Made by a program: the position numbers and the translations under genes. Shown here in pieces: positions 52,089 through 61,627 of a stretch of DNA of 64,000 nt. Numbering within the stretch: position 1 is the stretch's first letter; each line of letters opens with the position of its first letter. The stretch lies in contig NZ_JBKKJT010000010.1 of the NCBI RefSeq assembly GCF_046614675.1, positions 80,350-144,349 of the forward strand. Reading direction: 5' to 3'. The notes under the pieces were generated by a model, which was given only the letters and a program-made list of their open reading frames with translations, was not told the origin of the DNA and made no database searches. This DNA comes from Chryseobacterium cupriresistens. Its GTDB lineage: Bacteria; Bacteroidota; Bacteroidia; Flavobacteriales; Weeksellaceae.

Positions 52089-52973
52089 ATGATGAAAAAC
52101 TTTAAATATTTATTTTTAATATTCCCTCTTTTAGTTACCTCATGTATTACAACAAAGGATGTAAGATACTTACAACCAAGTGAGAGTCTCGTAATTAATG
52201 AAGAAGGTCTTGTTCCCTACAATATCCCTGTATACAGGATTACCAAAAATGATATCCTCAATCTTAACATTGTAACAACTCCCAAAGGAGATGCTGCACA
52301 GTTTTATTCTTCTTACAATTCCTCAGGAGGGACCGGAACCGGAGCTGTAACAAGTCCGGCCATGTCTGGCGGTGGTTCTGTAGGGGGAGGAGTTGGTACT
52401 ACTTCCGGGATGAGCAGAGGAGGAAATACGAATTTCTATTTTAACGGACTCAAGGTAGATTCCAATGGTGATATCAATGTTTTTGGAATTGGCTATGTAA
52501 AAGCTGAGGGAAGAACATTAGAGGATATCAGAAAAGAAATTCAGGAAAAGGTAAATGAAAATTTCCAGGAAGGTAAATCTGAAGTAAGACTCAATACAGA
52601 CGGTATCACTTATTATATTCTTGGTGATGTTGAAACTACAGGTCTTTCAGGAGAGAAAGTAGTTCATAAAAATACACTTACCATTACTGAAGCTTTAGCC
52701 ATTAATGGCGGGCTAAACAGGACGATTGATAAGAAAGAGATCGTTATCCACAGAAAACTTCCGGAAGGAATCAAAATTGCCAAAATAGATCTTACCAGAG
52801 AAGATCTTATGAACTCTCCTTTCTATTATGTGCAGAATGGAGATGAAATCTATCTGAGCACAAGAGCAAAAAGCTTGAACGGATTCGGAAAAGATCCTAT
52901 TCAGACTTTAACAACAGGAGTTTCGGTAATTACTACGGCATTGTCTATTTATTTACTTCTTAAAAATCTTTAG
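52089..52973 (+). CDS. Wza-like polysaccharide export lipoprotein
   Basis: Outer-membrane channel protein for polysaccharide export. It is a 294-residue lipoprotein with lipobox LVTSC (Cys19 or 18 depending on which of two adjacent ATGs is used). The Poly_export domain begins at YNIPVYRITKNDILNLN, a Gly- and Ser-rich loop lies at about 75-115, and an SLBB domain follows (YYILGDVETTGLSG). It precedes the Wzc-like kinase by two bases, the usual order. Confidence 0.93.
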   Translation: MMKNFKYLFLIFPLLVTSCITTKDVRYLQPSESLVINEEGLVPYNIPVYRITKNDILNLNIVTTPKGDAAQFYSSYNSSGGTGTGAVTSPAMSGGGSVGGGVGTTSGMSRGGNTNFYFNGLKVDSNGDINVFGIGYVKAEGRTLEDIRKEIQEKVNENFQEGKSEVRLNTDGITYYILGDVETTGLSGEKVVHKNTLTITEALAINGGLNRTIDKKEIVIHRKLPEGIKIAKIDLTREDLMNSPFYYVQNGDEIYLSTRAKSLNGFGKDPIQTLTTGVSVITTALSIYLLLKNL

Positions 52974-52975
52974 TC

Positions 52976-55474
52976 ATGATTCCAGAAAGAGTAACCGCTG
53001 CAGAGAAGAATAATTCTCAGAAAGAAAAGTATGGGTCGTTTGCGTTATTTGATTTAGAACACTTTTTAAGAAGAGTCCTTAAAAACTGGTACTGGTTTGT
53101 ATTGATGTTTTTTATCGGCTATGCCGTTGCATGGGTATACAGTAAATACTATGCACAAAATATTTATGCATCAGACTTATCATTAAGTACCTCCAGTAAA
53201 GGTTCTGAGTTCTTACCAACACAGTCTAACCAATCCATCAACTTCATCTGGGGTGATACCGGAAATCAGGATGGGCTTTATCTGAAAAAAATGCTTTTAT
53301 CAAGATCACACAATGAATTTTTGGTAAAAGAACTGGATCTTTTTGTTAATTATTCTACCAAAGGACTGATAAAATCCACCTACCTGGATAAAGATGATTC
53401 ACCGGTTTTTCTTCAGATTGATAAAAAACATCTTCAGCAGATTGATTATCCTATTACCCTGATCCCCAAAGGCGATGGAGCATATCAGGTAGTTTTACCA
53501 GAAGAAGGAGAATCCACTAACCTGTATAATTATGAAGTGGAAGGTTTTCAGACTATCAATCATTATAGCAGACCCGCTGATAAAATCATTAAAATCAACG
53601 AATGGTACAATGCTCCGAACCTGAGGTTCAGATTACTTAAAAATCCTGTTCCTTCTAAAATTAAGTTGGATAATATTATTGTAAACCTGAAATCGGTCAA
53701 TGAAAGTGTAAACGAAATTGTTTCTACTACAGGTGTTGACTTTGATAAAGAAATCAGGTCCATTATGATTATTACTAAAAAAGGATATAATCTCAACAGC
53801 ACAGTAAATTTCCTTAATAAATCTGTTGCAGAGTTACAAAAAAAGAGACTGGCTGATAAAAATGTAGTCAATAAGAATACCGATATCTTTCTAAAGGATA
53901 ATCTGGATAACATCCGTAAAAAACTTGATTCAAGTGCGAGTGTGCTCAATTATTTAAAAACTTCGGAAAAACTTTATAATATTAAAGACAGAGACGAAAA
54001 ATCTCTTGAAAAAATAAAAGAACTCGAGGCTAAAAAAGCAGATATCATAAGCAAAATCAATTCTCTTAACAATATAAAAAACACGCTGCAGTCTCAGAAT
54101 TTTGATAAAATGATTGGAACCAATGCTGCAGGTTTTGAAGATGGAGTATTCTCAGCAACAGTTACTGAACTTAAAGCTCTGTATACCAAAAGAGCAGAAA
54201 TGGCTTCTATTTACAAACCTTCATCAGAGCCTATGAGAGAAATCAACAGGCTTATTGATGAGGCAAGAATGGGATCATCGAACAGTTTAAGAGGATACTA
54301 TAACAGATATTATGAGGAGATCAACAAAATTGATCGTGATATTTCAGGAGCCAACTCGGACTTAGCTTCTTACCCTGAAAAAGAAAGAAGATATCTGGAT
54401 GCAGAAAGAGGATATAATATGATTGAGGCGACTTATAATAGTCTTCTGGGAAGACAGAGTGATACTAAAATGAGAATGGCGACCAATCAATCTGATATTA
54501 CAGTGATTGACCCAGCCAAAAATCTGGGACAAAGACCTATTGCACCTAATGTCAAGTTAGCGAAAACTGCCATTATCTCAGGATTGCTGCTGCTTCCGTT
54601 ACTTTTTATCTTTGTAGGTGAAGTATTAGATAGTAAAATCAGAAATATTAAAGAACTTTTAAGTGCAACGAAAATTCCGCTTCTTGGAGTCATTGGAAAT
54701 AACAGCAATGAAAATATGCTTACCGTTCTGGAGCAGCCAAAATCATCTGTATCAGAAGCCTTCAGGGGAATAAGAGCCAATATGAGATTTCTGATGGACA
54801 ATGAAGGTGAAAAGGGAAAAGTTATTTTGATTACTTCATCCATTGGAGGAGAAGGAAAAACTTATATTTCCATCAATTTAGCATCCGTAATAGGATTAAG
54901 TGATAAAAAAACAATCTTGTTAGGAATGGACCTTAGAAAACCGAAAATCTTTGGAGACTTTAAGATTGATAATAAATATGGGATCTCCAATTATCTTACA
55001 GGAGAAGTAGATATTGACAAGATAATTAACAAGACCAAGATCCCTAATCTGGATGTTGCTACTTCAGGTCCTATTCCGCCAAACCCATCTGAGCTTTTAA
55101 TGAGTCAGAGAAATATCAGATTTATAGAAGAACTCAAAGAAAAATACGATTTCATTATTATAGATTCACCACCTGTAGGTCTGGTGGCAGACTCGTATGA
55201 ACTGATGAAGTATTCTGATGCTAATATATATGTTGTACGCCATGAATACACAGAAAAATATATGCTGAAAATGATTACTGAAAAGTATCATAACGATGAA
55301 GTCAATAATCTGGGACTTGTCTATAATGACTATAATACCAAACAAGGCTACGGCTATGGCTATGGTTACGGCTATGGCTATGGTTATGGTTATTTCGATG
55401 AAGATAAAAATTATAAAGAGCCGTTACTGATAAGGATCAGAAATAAAGTACAGGTATTATTTAATAAAAAATAA
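52976..55474 (+). CDS. Wzc-like chain-length regulator and BY-kinase
   Basis: An 832-residue inner-membrane protein that controls polysaccharide polymerisation. The N-terminal Wzz domain begins with a helix at about 38-58, a long coiled-coil periplasmic part follows, and a second helix lies near 530-550. The C-terminal tyrosine kinase has Walker A GGEGKT (K628), Walker A' GMDLRKP and Walker B IIIDSPP (D730). The tail has eight Gly-Tyr pairs in a row (791-806), which would be the autophosphorylated tyrosine cluster. A hairpin follows at 55481. Confidence 0.95.
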   Translation: MIPERVTAAEKNNSQKEKYGSFALFDLEHFLRRVLKNWYWFVLMFFIGYAVAWVYSKYYAQNIYASDLSLSTSSKGSEFLPTQSNQSINFIWGDTGNQDGLYLKKMLLSRSHNEFLVKELDLFVNYSTKGLIKSTYLDKDDSPVFLQIDKKHLQQIDYPITLIPKGDGAYQVVLPEEGESTNLYNYEVEGFQTINHYSRPADKIIKINEWYNAPNLRFRLLKNPVPSKIKLDNIIVNLKSVNESVNEIVSTTGVDFDKEIRSIMIITKKGYNLNSTVNFLNKSVAELQKKRLADKNVVNKNTDIFLKDNLDNIRKKLDSSASVLNYLKTSEKLYNIKDRDEKSLEKIKELEAKKADIISKINSLNNIKNTLQSQNFDKMIGTNAAGFEDGVFSATVTELKALYTKRAEMASIYKPSSEPMREINRLIDEARMGSSNSLRGYYNRYYEEINKIDRDISGANSDLASYPEKERRYLDAERGYNMIEATYNSLLGRQSDTKMRMATNQSDITVIDPAKNLGQRPIAPNVKLAKTAIISGLLLLPLLFIFVGEVLDSKIRNIKELLSATKIPLLGVIGNNSNENMLTVLEQPKSSVSEAFRGIRANMRFLMDNEGEKGKVILITSSIGGEGKTYISINLASVIGLSDKKTILLGMDLRKPKIFGDFKIDNKYGISNYLTGEVDIDKIINKTKIPNLDVATSGPIPPNPSELLMSQRNIRFIEELKEKYDFIIIDSPPVGLVADSYELMKYSDANIYVVRHEYTEKYMLKMITEKYHNDEVNNLGLVYNDYNTKQGYGYGYGYGYGYGYGYFDEDKNYKEPLLIRIRNKVQVLFNKK
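55346..55393 (+). repeat. Six-base tandem repeat coding for (Gly-Tyr)8
   Basis: Eight copies of GGYTAY in phase with the Wzc-like gene. Copies differ only at third codon positions, so the amino acid pattern is kept while the DNA has diverged a little. Confidence 0.95.
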
Positions 55475-55480
55475 AGCATT

Positions 55481-55506
55481 AAACCCTCATTTAATGGGGG
55501 TTTTTT
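55481..55506 (+). terminator. Hairpin terminator after the Wzc-like gene
   Basis: AAACCC pairs with GGGTTT around an A/T-rich loop, followed by a T run. Confidence 0.75.
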
Positions 55507-55637
55507 CATATGTAAAGTATTTTCATTCTATGAAAAAAAGAATATTTTTGCCACTTTGCCGTTTACTTTATAACAAATTATGTTTTTTTGTTTATTTTTA
55601 ACTAAACATTAAGATTATCATTAATATAAAAATGTTT

Positions 55638-55645
55638 TATATTTG
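55638..55645 (+). promoter_or_regulatory. Promoter -7 box of the DUF6089-uppS-bamA genes
   Basis: TATATTTG matches TAnnTTTG, 43 bases before the ATG at 55688. It overlaps a TTG at 55643, so that codon is not the start. Confidence 0.6.
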
Positions 55646-55687
55646 CAAAAATTAAATTTTAAAATAACCATAAATCCATATTCTTTT

Positions 55688-56578
55688 ATGAATAAAAAAT
55701 TATTGTTTAGCTTCCTTGCCTTCCTTGGAGTGGTAAGTGTTAAAGCACAAAGAAACGAATTGGGAGTTCGTCTAGGTATGAGTAACCTAGTGGGAGATGT
55801 AGGAAGGACAAATTATATTTTACAGAAGCCGTTGGATTTAAGCAGAACGTCAGATTGGGGGGTCCCGTTTTATGGTGGTTTATTATATAGATTTAATTTT
55901 AACCCGCATCAGACTATCAGATTGGATTTAGGATACAACCAGATCCAGTTCAGTGATAAAGCGGCAAAAGAAGATTATAGAAGAAATAGAAACTCATACG
56001 GAAAAAATAATGTGTATGAGGCGAGTTTAATGTTTGAATATAACTTTTTCCCGGTAAATAATGAGCAGATAAGCATGCTGAGCCCTTATATCTTCGGAGG
56101 TGTCGGTGCTTTGATGTTTGATGCTCCTAAAGCTACTCTTGTGAATGACTTCAGAAGAGATGCTGATGGTGTGGCACAGGCTCCGGTCAATGAATTGGAT
56201 TTTACAACCACCACAGATTATTCCTTGGGCAAAAAAGTAACAATGCATATCCCTTTTGGTGTTGGTTTAAAGTATAAATTCAACCATTCCTGGGCTATAT
56301 TTGCAGAAGCTACATTCAGATATACATTGACGGATCAGTTGGATCACAGCAAGATCCTTTCCAAAGATGTAAAAACTTCTTATAATGCTGATATTTTGGA
56401 TCCTGCCACAGGCGGTTCATTATTACAGTCAGGAAATTATTATGCGGTTTCTAAAGAAAGAGAAGCAGAGTTTATTAAAAAGAGAAATATTGGAGATGAC
56501 AGATCCAGAGACTGGATAAATACTTTCAGTTTAGGACTGACATATTCGTTCGGAAGACCTCCATGTTATTGTGAATAA
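55688..56578 (+). CDS. DUF6089 outer-membrane beta-barrel protein
   Basis: A 296-residue protein with a signal peptide ending in VKAQ, then barrel strands beginning NELGVRLGMSNLVGDVG and ending NTFSLGLTYSFGRPPCYCE, with two Cys close to the C-terminus. The family is usually encoded just before uppS in flavobacteria, as here, where uppS starts one base after its stop. It probably helps outer-membrane assembly, but its exact role is unknown. Confidence 0.88.
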   Translation: MNKKLLFSFLAFLGVVSVKAQRNELGVRLGMSNLVGDVGRTNYILQKPLDLSRTSDWGVPFYGGLLYRFNFNPHQTIRLDLGYNQIQFSDKAAKEDYRRNRNSYGKNNVYEASLMFEYNFFPVNNEQISMLSPYIFGGVGALMFDAPKATLVNDFRRDADGVAQAPVNELDFTTTTDYSLGKKVTMHIPFGVGLKYKFNHSWAIFAEATFRYTLTDQLDHSKILSKDVKTSYNADILDPATGGSLLQSGNYYAVSKEREAEFIKKRNIGDDRSRDWINTFSLGLTYSFGRPPCYCE

Positions 56579-56579
56579 T

Positions 56580-57329
56580 ATGTCGTTGATTAAAGAAAAA
56601 ATAAATTCTGAGAATTTACCAAAACACGTAGCCATCATTATGGATGGTAATGGAAGATGGGCAAAATCTCGTGGCGAAGAAAGAACTTTCGGTCACAAAA
56701 ATGCCATTAATGCAGTAAGAAATGCTATTAATGCTTGTAATGAGATTAATATTCCTTACTTAACATTGTATACATTCTCTTCAGAGAATTGGAATCGTCC
56801 AAGCGAAGAAGTGAATACCCTTATGAATCTGTTGGTAGAAACCTTACTGCTGGAAGCAGAAGAGATTTTCAGCAAAGGATTGAGAATGCATGTTATAGGG
56901 AATCTTGATAAGTTGCCTGCATTAGTAAGAGAGCAGTTGGAACGTGTGGTAGAACTCACAAAAGAAAACACAAAAGGAAACCTTGTATTGGCTATTAGCT
57001 ATGGCTCACAAAATGAAATACTGGAAGCCGTAAAAAACATAAGTTCTGATGTAAAAGAAGGAAAAGTAGAGATAGAAAATATAAACGAAAGTTTATTTGA
57101 AAATTATCTTTATACAAAAGATTTTCCTCCTGTAGATTTACTGATCAGAACCAGCGGCGAAATAAGAATAAGCAATTTCCTGCTTTGGCAGATTGCTTAT
57201 GCTGAATTACAGTTTTTAAATGTTCTGTGGCCGGATTTCACCAAAGATATTTTCTTCCAGTGTATTGTGGATTATCAAAACAAAGAAAGAAGATATGGTT
57301 TAACCGGTGAACAGGTAAAAGGCCAATAA
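56580..57329 (+). CDS. uppS: Isoprenyl (undecaprenyl diphosphate) transferase
   Basis: Makes the C55 undecaprenyl diphosphate carrier used for peptidoglycan and surface glycans. The 249-residue cytosolic enzyme has the catalytic Asp in IIMDGNGRWAKSRG and the conserved RTSGEIRISNFLLWQ and YAE. The ATG at 56580 is preferred over a GTG nine bases upstream that overlaps the previous gene. The bamA gene follows 28 bases later. Confidence 0.96.
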   Translation: MSLIKEKINSENLPKHVAIIMDGNGRWAKSRGEERTFGHKNAINAVRNAINACNEINIPYLTLYTFSSENWNRPSEEVNTLMNLLVETLLLEAEEIFSKGLRMHVIGNLDKLPALVREQLERVVELTKENTKGNLVLAISYGSQNEILEAVKNISSDVKEGKVEIENINESLFENYLYTKDFPPVDLLIRTSGEIRISNFLLWQIAYAELQFLNVLWPDFTKDIFFQCIVDYQNKERRYGLTGEQVKGQ

Positions 57330-57357
57330 ATTTTTAAGAAAAGAAAGACTCGATAAA

Positions 57358-59892
57358 ATGAAGTTTAGACTATTACCCATCATTATGTTTGCTGCTTCTG
57401 CACATTTTTATGGACAAGTAACTCCACAAGACAGCACAAAAGTAAATAATGCTGTACATGCAGAAAATGAGGCAGGAACTTATACACTTAAAGACATCGT
57501 TGTAGATGGGGTAAAAAAATATACACCAGCTCAGATCTTAAGATTTACGGGCCTTACAAAAGGAGAAAGTGTAGACATTCCGGGACAGAAAATCAGCAAC
57601 GCTGTAAAAAAACTTTGGGATACCCAATCTTTTTCTGAAGTGGAAGTTTATGTTCAAAGCATTGAAGGACAGACGATCGTTCTGAAATTTTATCTGCAGG
57701 ATCTGAAAGAACTTGGAGAAGTGAAATTTACAGGAAAAGGAATCGGTAAATCTAAAAGTGAAAAACTGGCAAAGGATAACAACCTTAAACCAGGAACTAA
57801 GATCACTCAGAACTTGGTTTCAAGCCTTAAAACCAATGTCCCTAAAGACTACATCAAAAAAGGTTTTGCAGATGCCAAAATTACTATCCAGGATAAAGTA
57901 AATGCAGGAGATCCCGCGTTGGTAGACTGGACAATCAATGTAGATAAGGGTAAAAGAATTAAAATTGACCATATCGAATTTGAAGGAAACGATAATGTAA
58001 CCGATAGCAAACTTAGAAATAAAGCTTTCAAAGAAACCAAACAAAAACGTTTCGGAATCGGTGGTATTTTGAAATCCTCAAAATTCATTGAAGATAAATA
58101 CCAGGAAGATAAGCAAAGCCTTATCAGTTATTACAACTCCTTGGGATACAGAGACGCTAAAATCGTTTCAGATTCAGTATGGAGAAACAAAAGAAATAAC
58201 TACGAAATCAATGTAAAACTTAGCGAGGGTAAAAAATATTACATCGGGGATATTACATTCACGGGTAATACCGTATACGCAACAGAATATTTACAGAGAT
58301 TATTAGGATATAAGAAAGGGGATATTTACGATGCAGTAGGATTCAACAAAAAAGTTGGGGAAGACGGAGGTAAAGAAGATGATTCAGATATTAAATCTGT
58401 TTACATGAATAACGGTTACCTTTTCTCTAATGTAACGCCGGTTGAAAAATCAGTTTCAGGAGATGCCGTAAATCTTGAAGTAAGAATTAATGAAGGAGAA
58501 CAGGCTACCTGGAATAAAGTAACATGGCAGGGAAATACAACAACCCATGACCACGTAATTCTTAGAGCACTAAGAACAAAACCGGGAGAGCTATTCAAAA
58601 AAACAGAAATTAAAAGAACCTATTTCGATTTAGCGGGAATGTCATTCTTTGATCCTCAGCAGGTCGGACAGGATATCCAGCCAAACCAGGTGGATAATAC
58701 TGTAGATATCAACTGGAAGCTTGTAGAAAAAGGATCTTCACAGGTTCAGTTACAGGCAGGTTACGGAGGTAACAGTTTTATCGGTACTTTAGGATTAACA
58801 TTTAATAACTTCTCATTAAAGAATTTCCTTAAGTTTAAAGATTTCAAACCGGTACCTCAGGGAGACGGACAAACGTTCTCTATTCAGGTACAGGCAGGAC
58901 AGTATTTCCAGAACTATGGAGTATCATTCTCAGAGCCTTGGCTATTTGGTACTAGACCAACAGCACTTTCTGTAAGTTTAAATAACTCAAGAGTAAGATA
59001 CACAGATCAATATGGAGAAGCCCAGAAATTGAACATCTTCTCTGCTTCAGTAGGTCTGAACAGACTATTGAACTGGCCGGATGACTACTTCTCTCTTTAT
59101 ACAGGTTTACAGTTCCAGAAGTATGACTTCAAGAACTATCCATTCCAGTTTGGGGATACCACAGAAAATAACGGTACTGCCAATAATTTCAGTGTCAATT
59201 TAGGACTGAGCAGAAACTCAGCAGGTATTGACCCGATTTTCCCAACAATGGGATCCAATATTGAGCTTTCAGCAAAACTGACTCCTCCATACTCATTGTT
59301 TAAGAAGAAAGATTACTCCACAATGTCACCTATTGACAAATATAAGTGGATGGAATTCTATAAGATTAAATTCAAAGCAGATGTTTACAATGAGATCATT
59401 GGAAAACTTGTGCTAAGGTCTTCTGCTGAAATGGGATTCATGGATGGATATAACAGCCAGCTGGGAGCGCCGCCGTTTGAAAGATTCTATATGGGAGGTA
59501 CAGGTCTTTTCGGAGGTCGATATGACGGTAGAGAATTGATCCCTTTAAGAGGGTATGAAAATGCCAGTACAGAAGGAGGTCAGGCTGATGATATTACTCA
59601 AAGAGGAGGAGGTACAATTTATAACAGATTTACTTTAGAATTAAGATACCCGATCTCAATGAGCCAGACTGCAAAAATCTATGCCCTGACATTCGCAGAG
59701 GGTGGTAACGTATGGAACTCATGGAGTTCTTACAGCCCATTTCAGTTGAAAAGATCAGTCGGAGTTGGTGTAAGAGTTTATATGGGAGCATTTGGATTGA
59801 TCGGATTCGACTTCGCACTAGGTCTTGATAAGACATTATCAGGTGACAAGTCCGGATGGAGAAACCACTTCTTGATGAACCAAACATTATAA
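57358..59892 (+). CDS. bamA: Outer-membrane protein assembly factor BamA
   Basis: Inserts beta-barrel proteins in the outer membrane. The 844-residue protein has a signal peptide ending in FYGQ, five POTRA-type repeats at about 40-430, and a C-terminal Omp85 barrel. The barrel signature is visible in GGTGLFGGRYDGRELIPLRGYEN (in part the VRGF-like loop motif). The C-terminus ends NQTL and not in a final Phe, common variation in Bacteroidota. Two OmpH/Skp chaperone genes follow, the conserved arrangement. Confidence 0.97.
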   Translation: MKFRLLPIIMFAASAHFYGQVTPQDSTKVNNAVHAENEAGTYTLKDIVVDGVKKYTPAQILRFTGLTKGESVDIPGQKISNAVKKLWDTQSFSEVEVYVQSIEGQTIVLKFYLQDLKELGEVKFTGKGIGKSKSEKLAKDNNLKPGTKITQNLVSSLKTNVPKDYIKKGFADAKITIQDKVNAGDPALVDWTINVDKGKRIKIDHIEFEGNDNVTDSKLRNKAFKETKQKRFGIGGILKSSKFIEDKYQEDKQSLISYYNSLGYRDAKIVSDSVWRNKRNNYEINVKLSEGKKYYIGDITFTGNTVYATEYLQRLLGYKKGDIYDAVGFNKKVGEDGGKEDDSDIKSVYMNNGYLFSNVTPVEKSVSGDAVNLEVRINEGEQATWNKVTWQGNTTTHDHVILRALRTKPGELFKKTEIKRTYFDLAGMSFFDPQQVGQDIQPNQVDNTVDINWKLVEKGSSQVQLQAGYGGNSFIGTLGLTFNNFSLKNFLKFKDFKPVPQGDGQTFSIQVQAGQYFQNYGVSFSEPWLFGTRPTALSVSLNNSRVRYTDQYGEAQKLNIFSASVGLNRLLNWPDDYFSLYTGLQFQKYDFKNYPFQFGDTTENNGTANNFSVNLGLSRNSAGIDPIFPTMGSNIELSAKLTPPYSLFKKKDYSTMSPIDKYKWMEFYKIKFKADVYNEIIGKLVLRSSAEMGFMDGYNSQLGAPPFERFYMGGTGLFGGRYDGRELIPLRGYENASTEGGQADDITQRGGGTIYNRFTLELRYPISMSQTAKIYALTFAEGGNVWNSWSSYSPFQLKRSVGVGVRVYMGAFGLIGFDFALGLDKTLSGDKSGWRNHFLMNQTL

Positions 59893-59901
59893 TTATTAAA
59901 T

Positions 59902-60456
59902 ATGAAGCACTTTAAAATAATTTTCACATTCGCATTACTCTTGCTTTTCGGGTTGAACAATGCCCAGAAAATCGGAGTAGTGGATACTAATGAAATTTTA
60001 AATAAATTACCTCAGTATAAAGAAGCCGAAGCAAGATTAAATTCTCAGATCGATACCTGGGAGTCTGAACTTCAAAATCTTCAGTCTGAATATGAAAGAA
60101 AAAAAGCTGCTTTTGAAAGTGAAAAAGTTTTATTGATAGGTGATCAGCTTAAACTTAGAGAAAAAGAAGTTACAGACCTAGATAAAAATATTAAAACGAC
60201 AACAAGCTTACGTTTTGGAGCGAATGGTGAAATTACAAAACTGAGAACAAATCTGGTTCAGCCTTTTCAGGATCAGATCTGGGGAGCCATCAAAACAATG
60301 TCCGAAAAAAATGGCTTGGGCATAGTTCTTGATAAAAGCAATAACATTAGTGTTATTTTCCTTCAGTCAAAATATGATTACACCGAAAAAGTATTGTCTA
60401 TCTTATTAAAAGGAACAGACAAGAAGGAAAAAACAAATAGTAAAGGCAAAAAATAA
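59902..60456 (+). CDS. OmpH/Skp family periplasmic chaperone 1
   Basis: A 184-residue chaperone that would keep barrel proteins soluble until BamA takes them. The signal peptide ends NNAQ, then KIGVVDTNEILNKLPQYKEAE, the typical OmpH start, and two long helices forming the tentacles. The C-terminal tail is Lys-rich. It lies ten bases after bamA and 65 before its paralogue. Confidence 0.93.
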   Translation: MKHFKIIFTFALLLLFGLNNAQKIGVVDTNEILNKLPQYKEAEARLNSQIDTWESELQNLQSEYERKKAAFESEKVLLIGDQLKLREKEVTDLDKNIKTTTSLRFGANGEITKLRTNLVQPFQDQIWGAIKTMSEKNGLGIVLDKSNNISVIFLQSKYDYTEKVLSILLKGTDKKEKTNSKGKK

Positions 60457-60521
60457 TAAAAGAATTAACTTTTGCTATATTTTAAAATCTAAAAACAAAT
60501 TAAATTATTTATTTACCAGTT

Positions 60522-61025
60522 ATGAAAAAATTAAGTGTATTATTTGCAGCAGTAATGATGGTTGTATCTGTAGGTATGGCAAAAGCTCAAAAAATTGCTA
60601 CTTTAGATGTAATGGGAGTTCTTAACGCGATGCCGGAGAAAAAGAAAGCAGATGCTGATCTTAAAACATTCTTAGATACTAAACAAGCTGAGATCAAGAA
60701 GAAAGCTGACGCAGCTCAAACTAAATATCAGCAATACCAAACTGAAGCTCCTAAGAAAACAGCTGACGAAAACAATGCTAGAGAAGCAGAAATGAAAAAA
60801 TTAGCTGAAGAAATCCAGCAAATGCAGGAAAAAGCTCAAAAAGATCTACAAGCTAAGCAAGATGTAGCTTTTGGTCCTATTGAGAAAAAACTAAACGATG
60901 CAGTAGAAAAAGTAGCTAAAGCTGGCGGATACGATTATATTATGGATGCAAACTCAACAGCATTCCTTTATAAAGGAGGACCAGACGCAACTCCAGCTGT
61001 GAAGAAAGAATTAGGAATTCAATAA
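60522..61025 (+). CDS. OmpH/Skp family periplasmic chaperone 2
   Basis: A 167-residue OmpH/Skp paralogue. The signal peptide ends AKAQ, followed by KIATLDVMGVLNAMPEKKKAD and Lys/Ala/Gln-rich helical arms. It is shorter than its neighbour and richer in Lys and Ala. Codon use is strongly biased (AAA, GCT, GAA), in line with high expression. A hairpin at 61051 ends the group. Confidence 0.94.
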   Translation: MKKLSVLFAAVMMVVSVGMAKAQKIATLDVMGVLNAMPEKKKADADLKTFLDTKQAEIKKKADAAQTKYQQYQTEAPKKTADENNAREAEMKKLAEEIQQMQEKAQKDLQAKQDVAFGPIEKKLNDAVEKVAKAGGYDYIMDANSTAFLYKGGPDATPAVKKELGIQ

Positions 61026-61050
61026 TTTCAGCAAATTAACAAAGATTTAT

Positions 61051-61088
61051 AAAACCAACCGCCTCTTTTAGAGGTGGTTTTTTTATTT
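61051..61088 (+). terminator. Hairpin terminator after the second OmpH gene
   Basis: CCGCCTC pairs with GAGGTGG (one wobble) around TTTTA, extended by A-T pairs and a T run. The T run merges into the promoter box of the next gene. Confidence 0.8.
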
Positions 61089-61091
61089 TTG
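61084..61091 (+). promoter_or_regulatory. Promoter -7 box touching the thioesterase start
   Basis: TATTTTTG fits TAnnTTTG and ends only four bases before the ATG at 61096. Transcription would start at or next to the start codon, giving a leaderless or nearly leaderless mRNA. Confidence 0.5.
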
Positions 61092-61095
61092 CGGA

Positions 61096-61581
61096 ATGGA
61101 AAAAGAAGTATCAACTACGGTCAAAGTTAGGTTTAGTGACTGTGATCCGATTGGACATTTGAATAATGTAAAATATCTTGAGTATATGTTCAATGCCAGA
61201 GAAGATCATGTGGAAACATTTTATGGATTCACTTATGAAGAATATACCAAGAAAACCGGCTGTACCTGGATTGCTATTCAGAACGAAATAGCCTATCTCA
61301 AAGAAGTAAGATATAATACACAGGTAGTGATCAGCAGCAAGACCATCGATGTACAGGATAGAACGGCAAAAGTGGAAATTCTCATGAAGAGTTTGGATGA
61401 AAAAACAATTCATGCTGTACTTTGGGTGACTGTTATTTATTTTAATGTTAAAACAAGAAAATCTGAAGTTCATCCAGAAGATATCAAAGAAATTTTTGAT
61501 CAGTTTTATGTAGATCTTATCCAAAAAGACTTCCAGTCAAGAGTGAAGTTCTTAAGATCTCAGAATGCCAAGAACTCTTAA
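61096..61581 (+). CDS. Acyl-CoA thioesterase (4HBT family)
   Basis: A 161-residue hotdog thioesterase with the active segment RFSDCDPIGHLNNVKYLEY, whose Asp is catalytic. It has no signal peptide and acts in the cytosol on acyl-CoA. It is followed after 46 bases by rfbD and differs clearly from the thioesterase in the pigment cluster. The substrate is unknown. Confidence 0.9.
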   Translation: MEKEVSTTVKVRFSDCDPIGHLNNVKYLEYMFNAREDHVETFYGFTYEEYTKKTGCTWIAIQNEIAYLKEVRYNTQVVISSKTIDVQDRTAKVEILMKSLDEKTIHAVLWVTVIYFNVKTRKSEVHPEDIKEIFDQFYVDLIQKDFQSRVKFLRSQNAKNS

Positions 61582-61627
61582 CTCCATTTCTTATTGAAGG
61601 TTCCAATTTAAAATTAATAATAAACAA

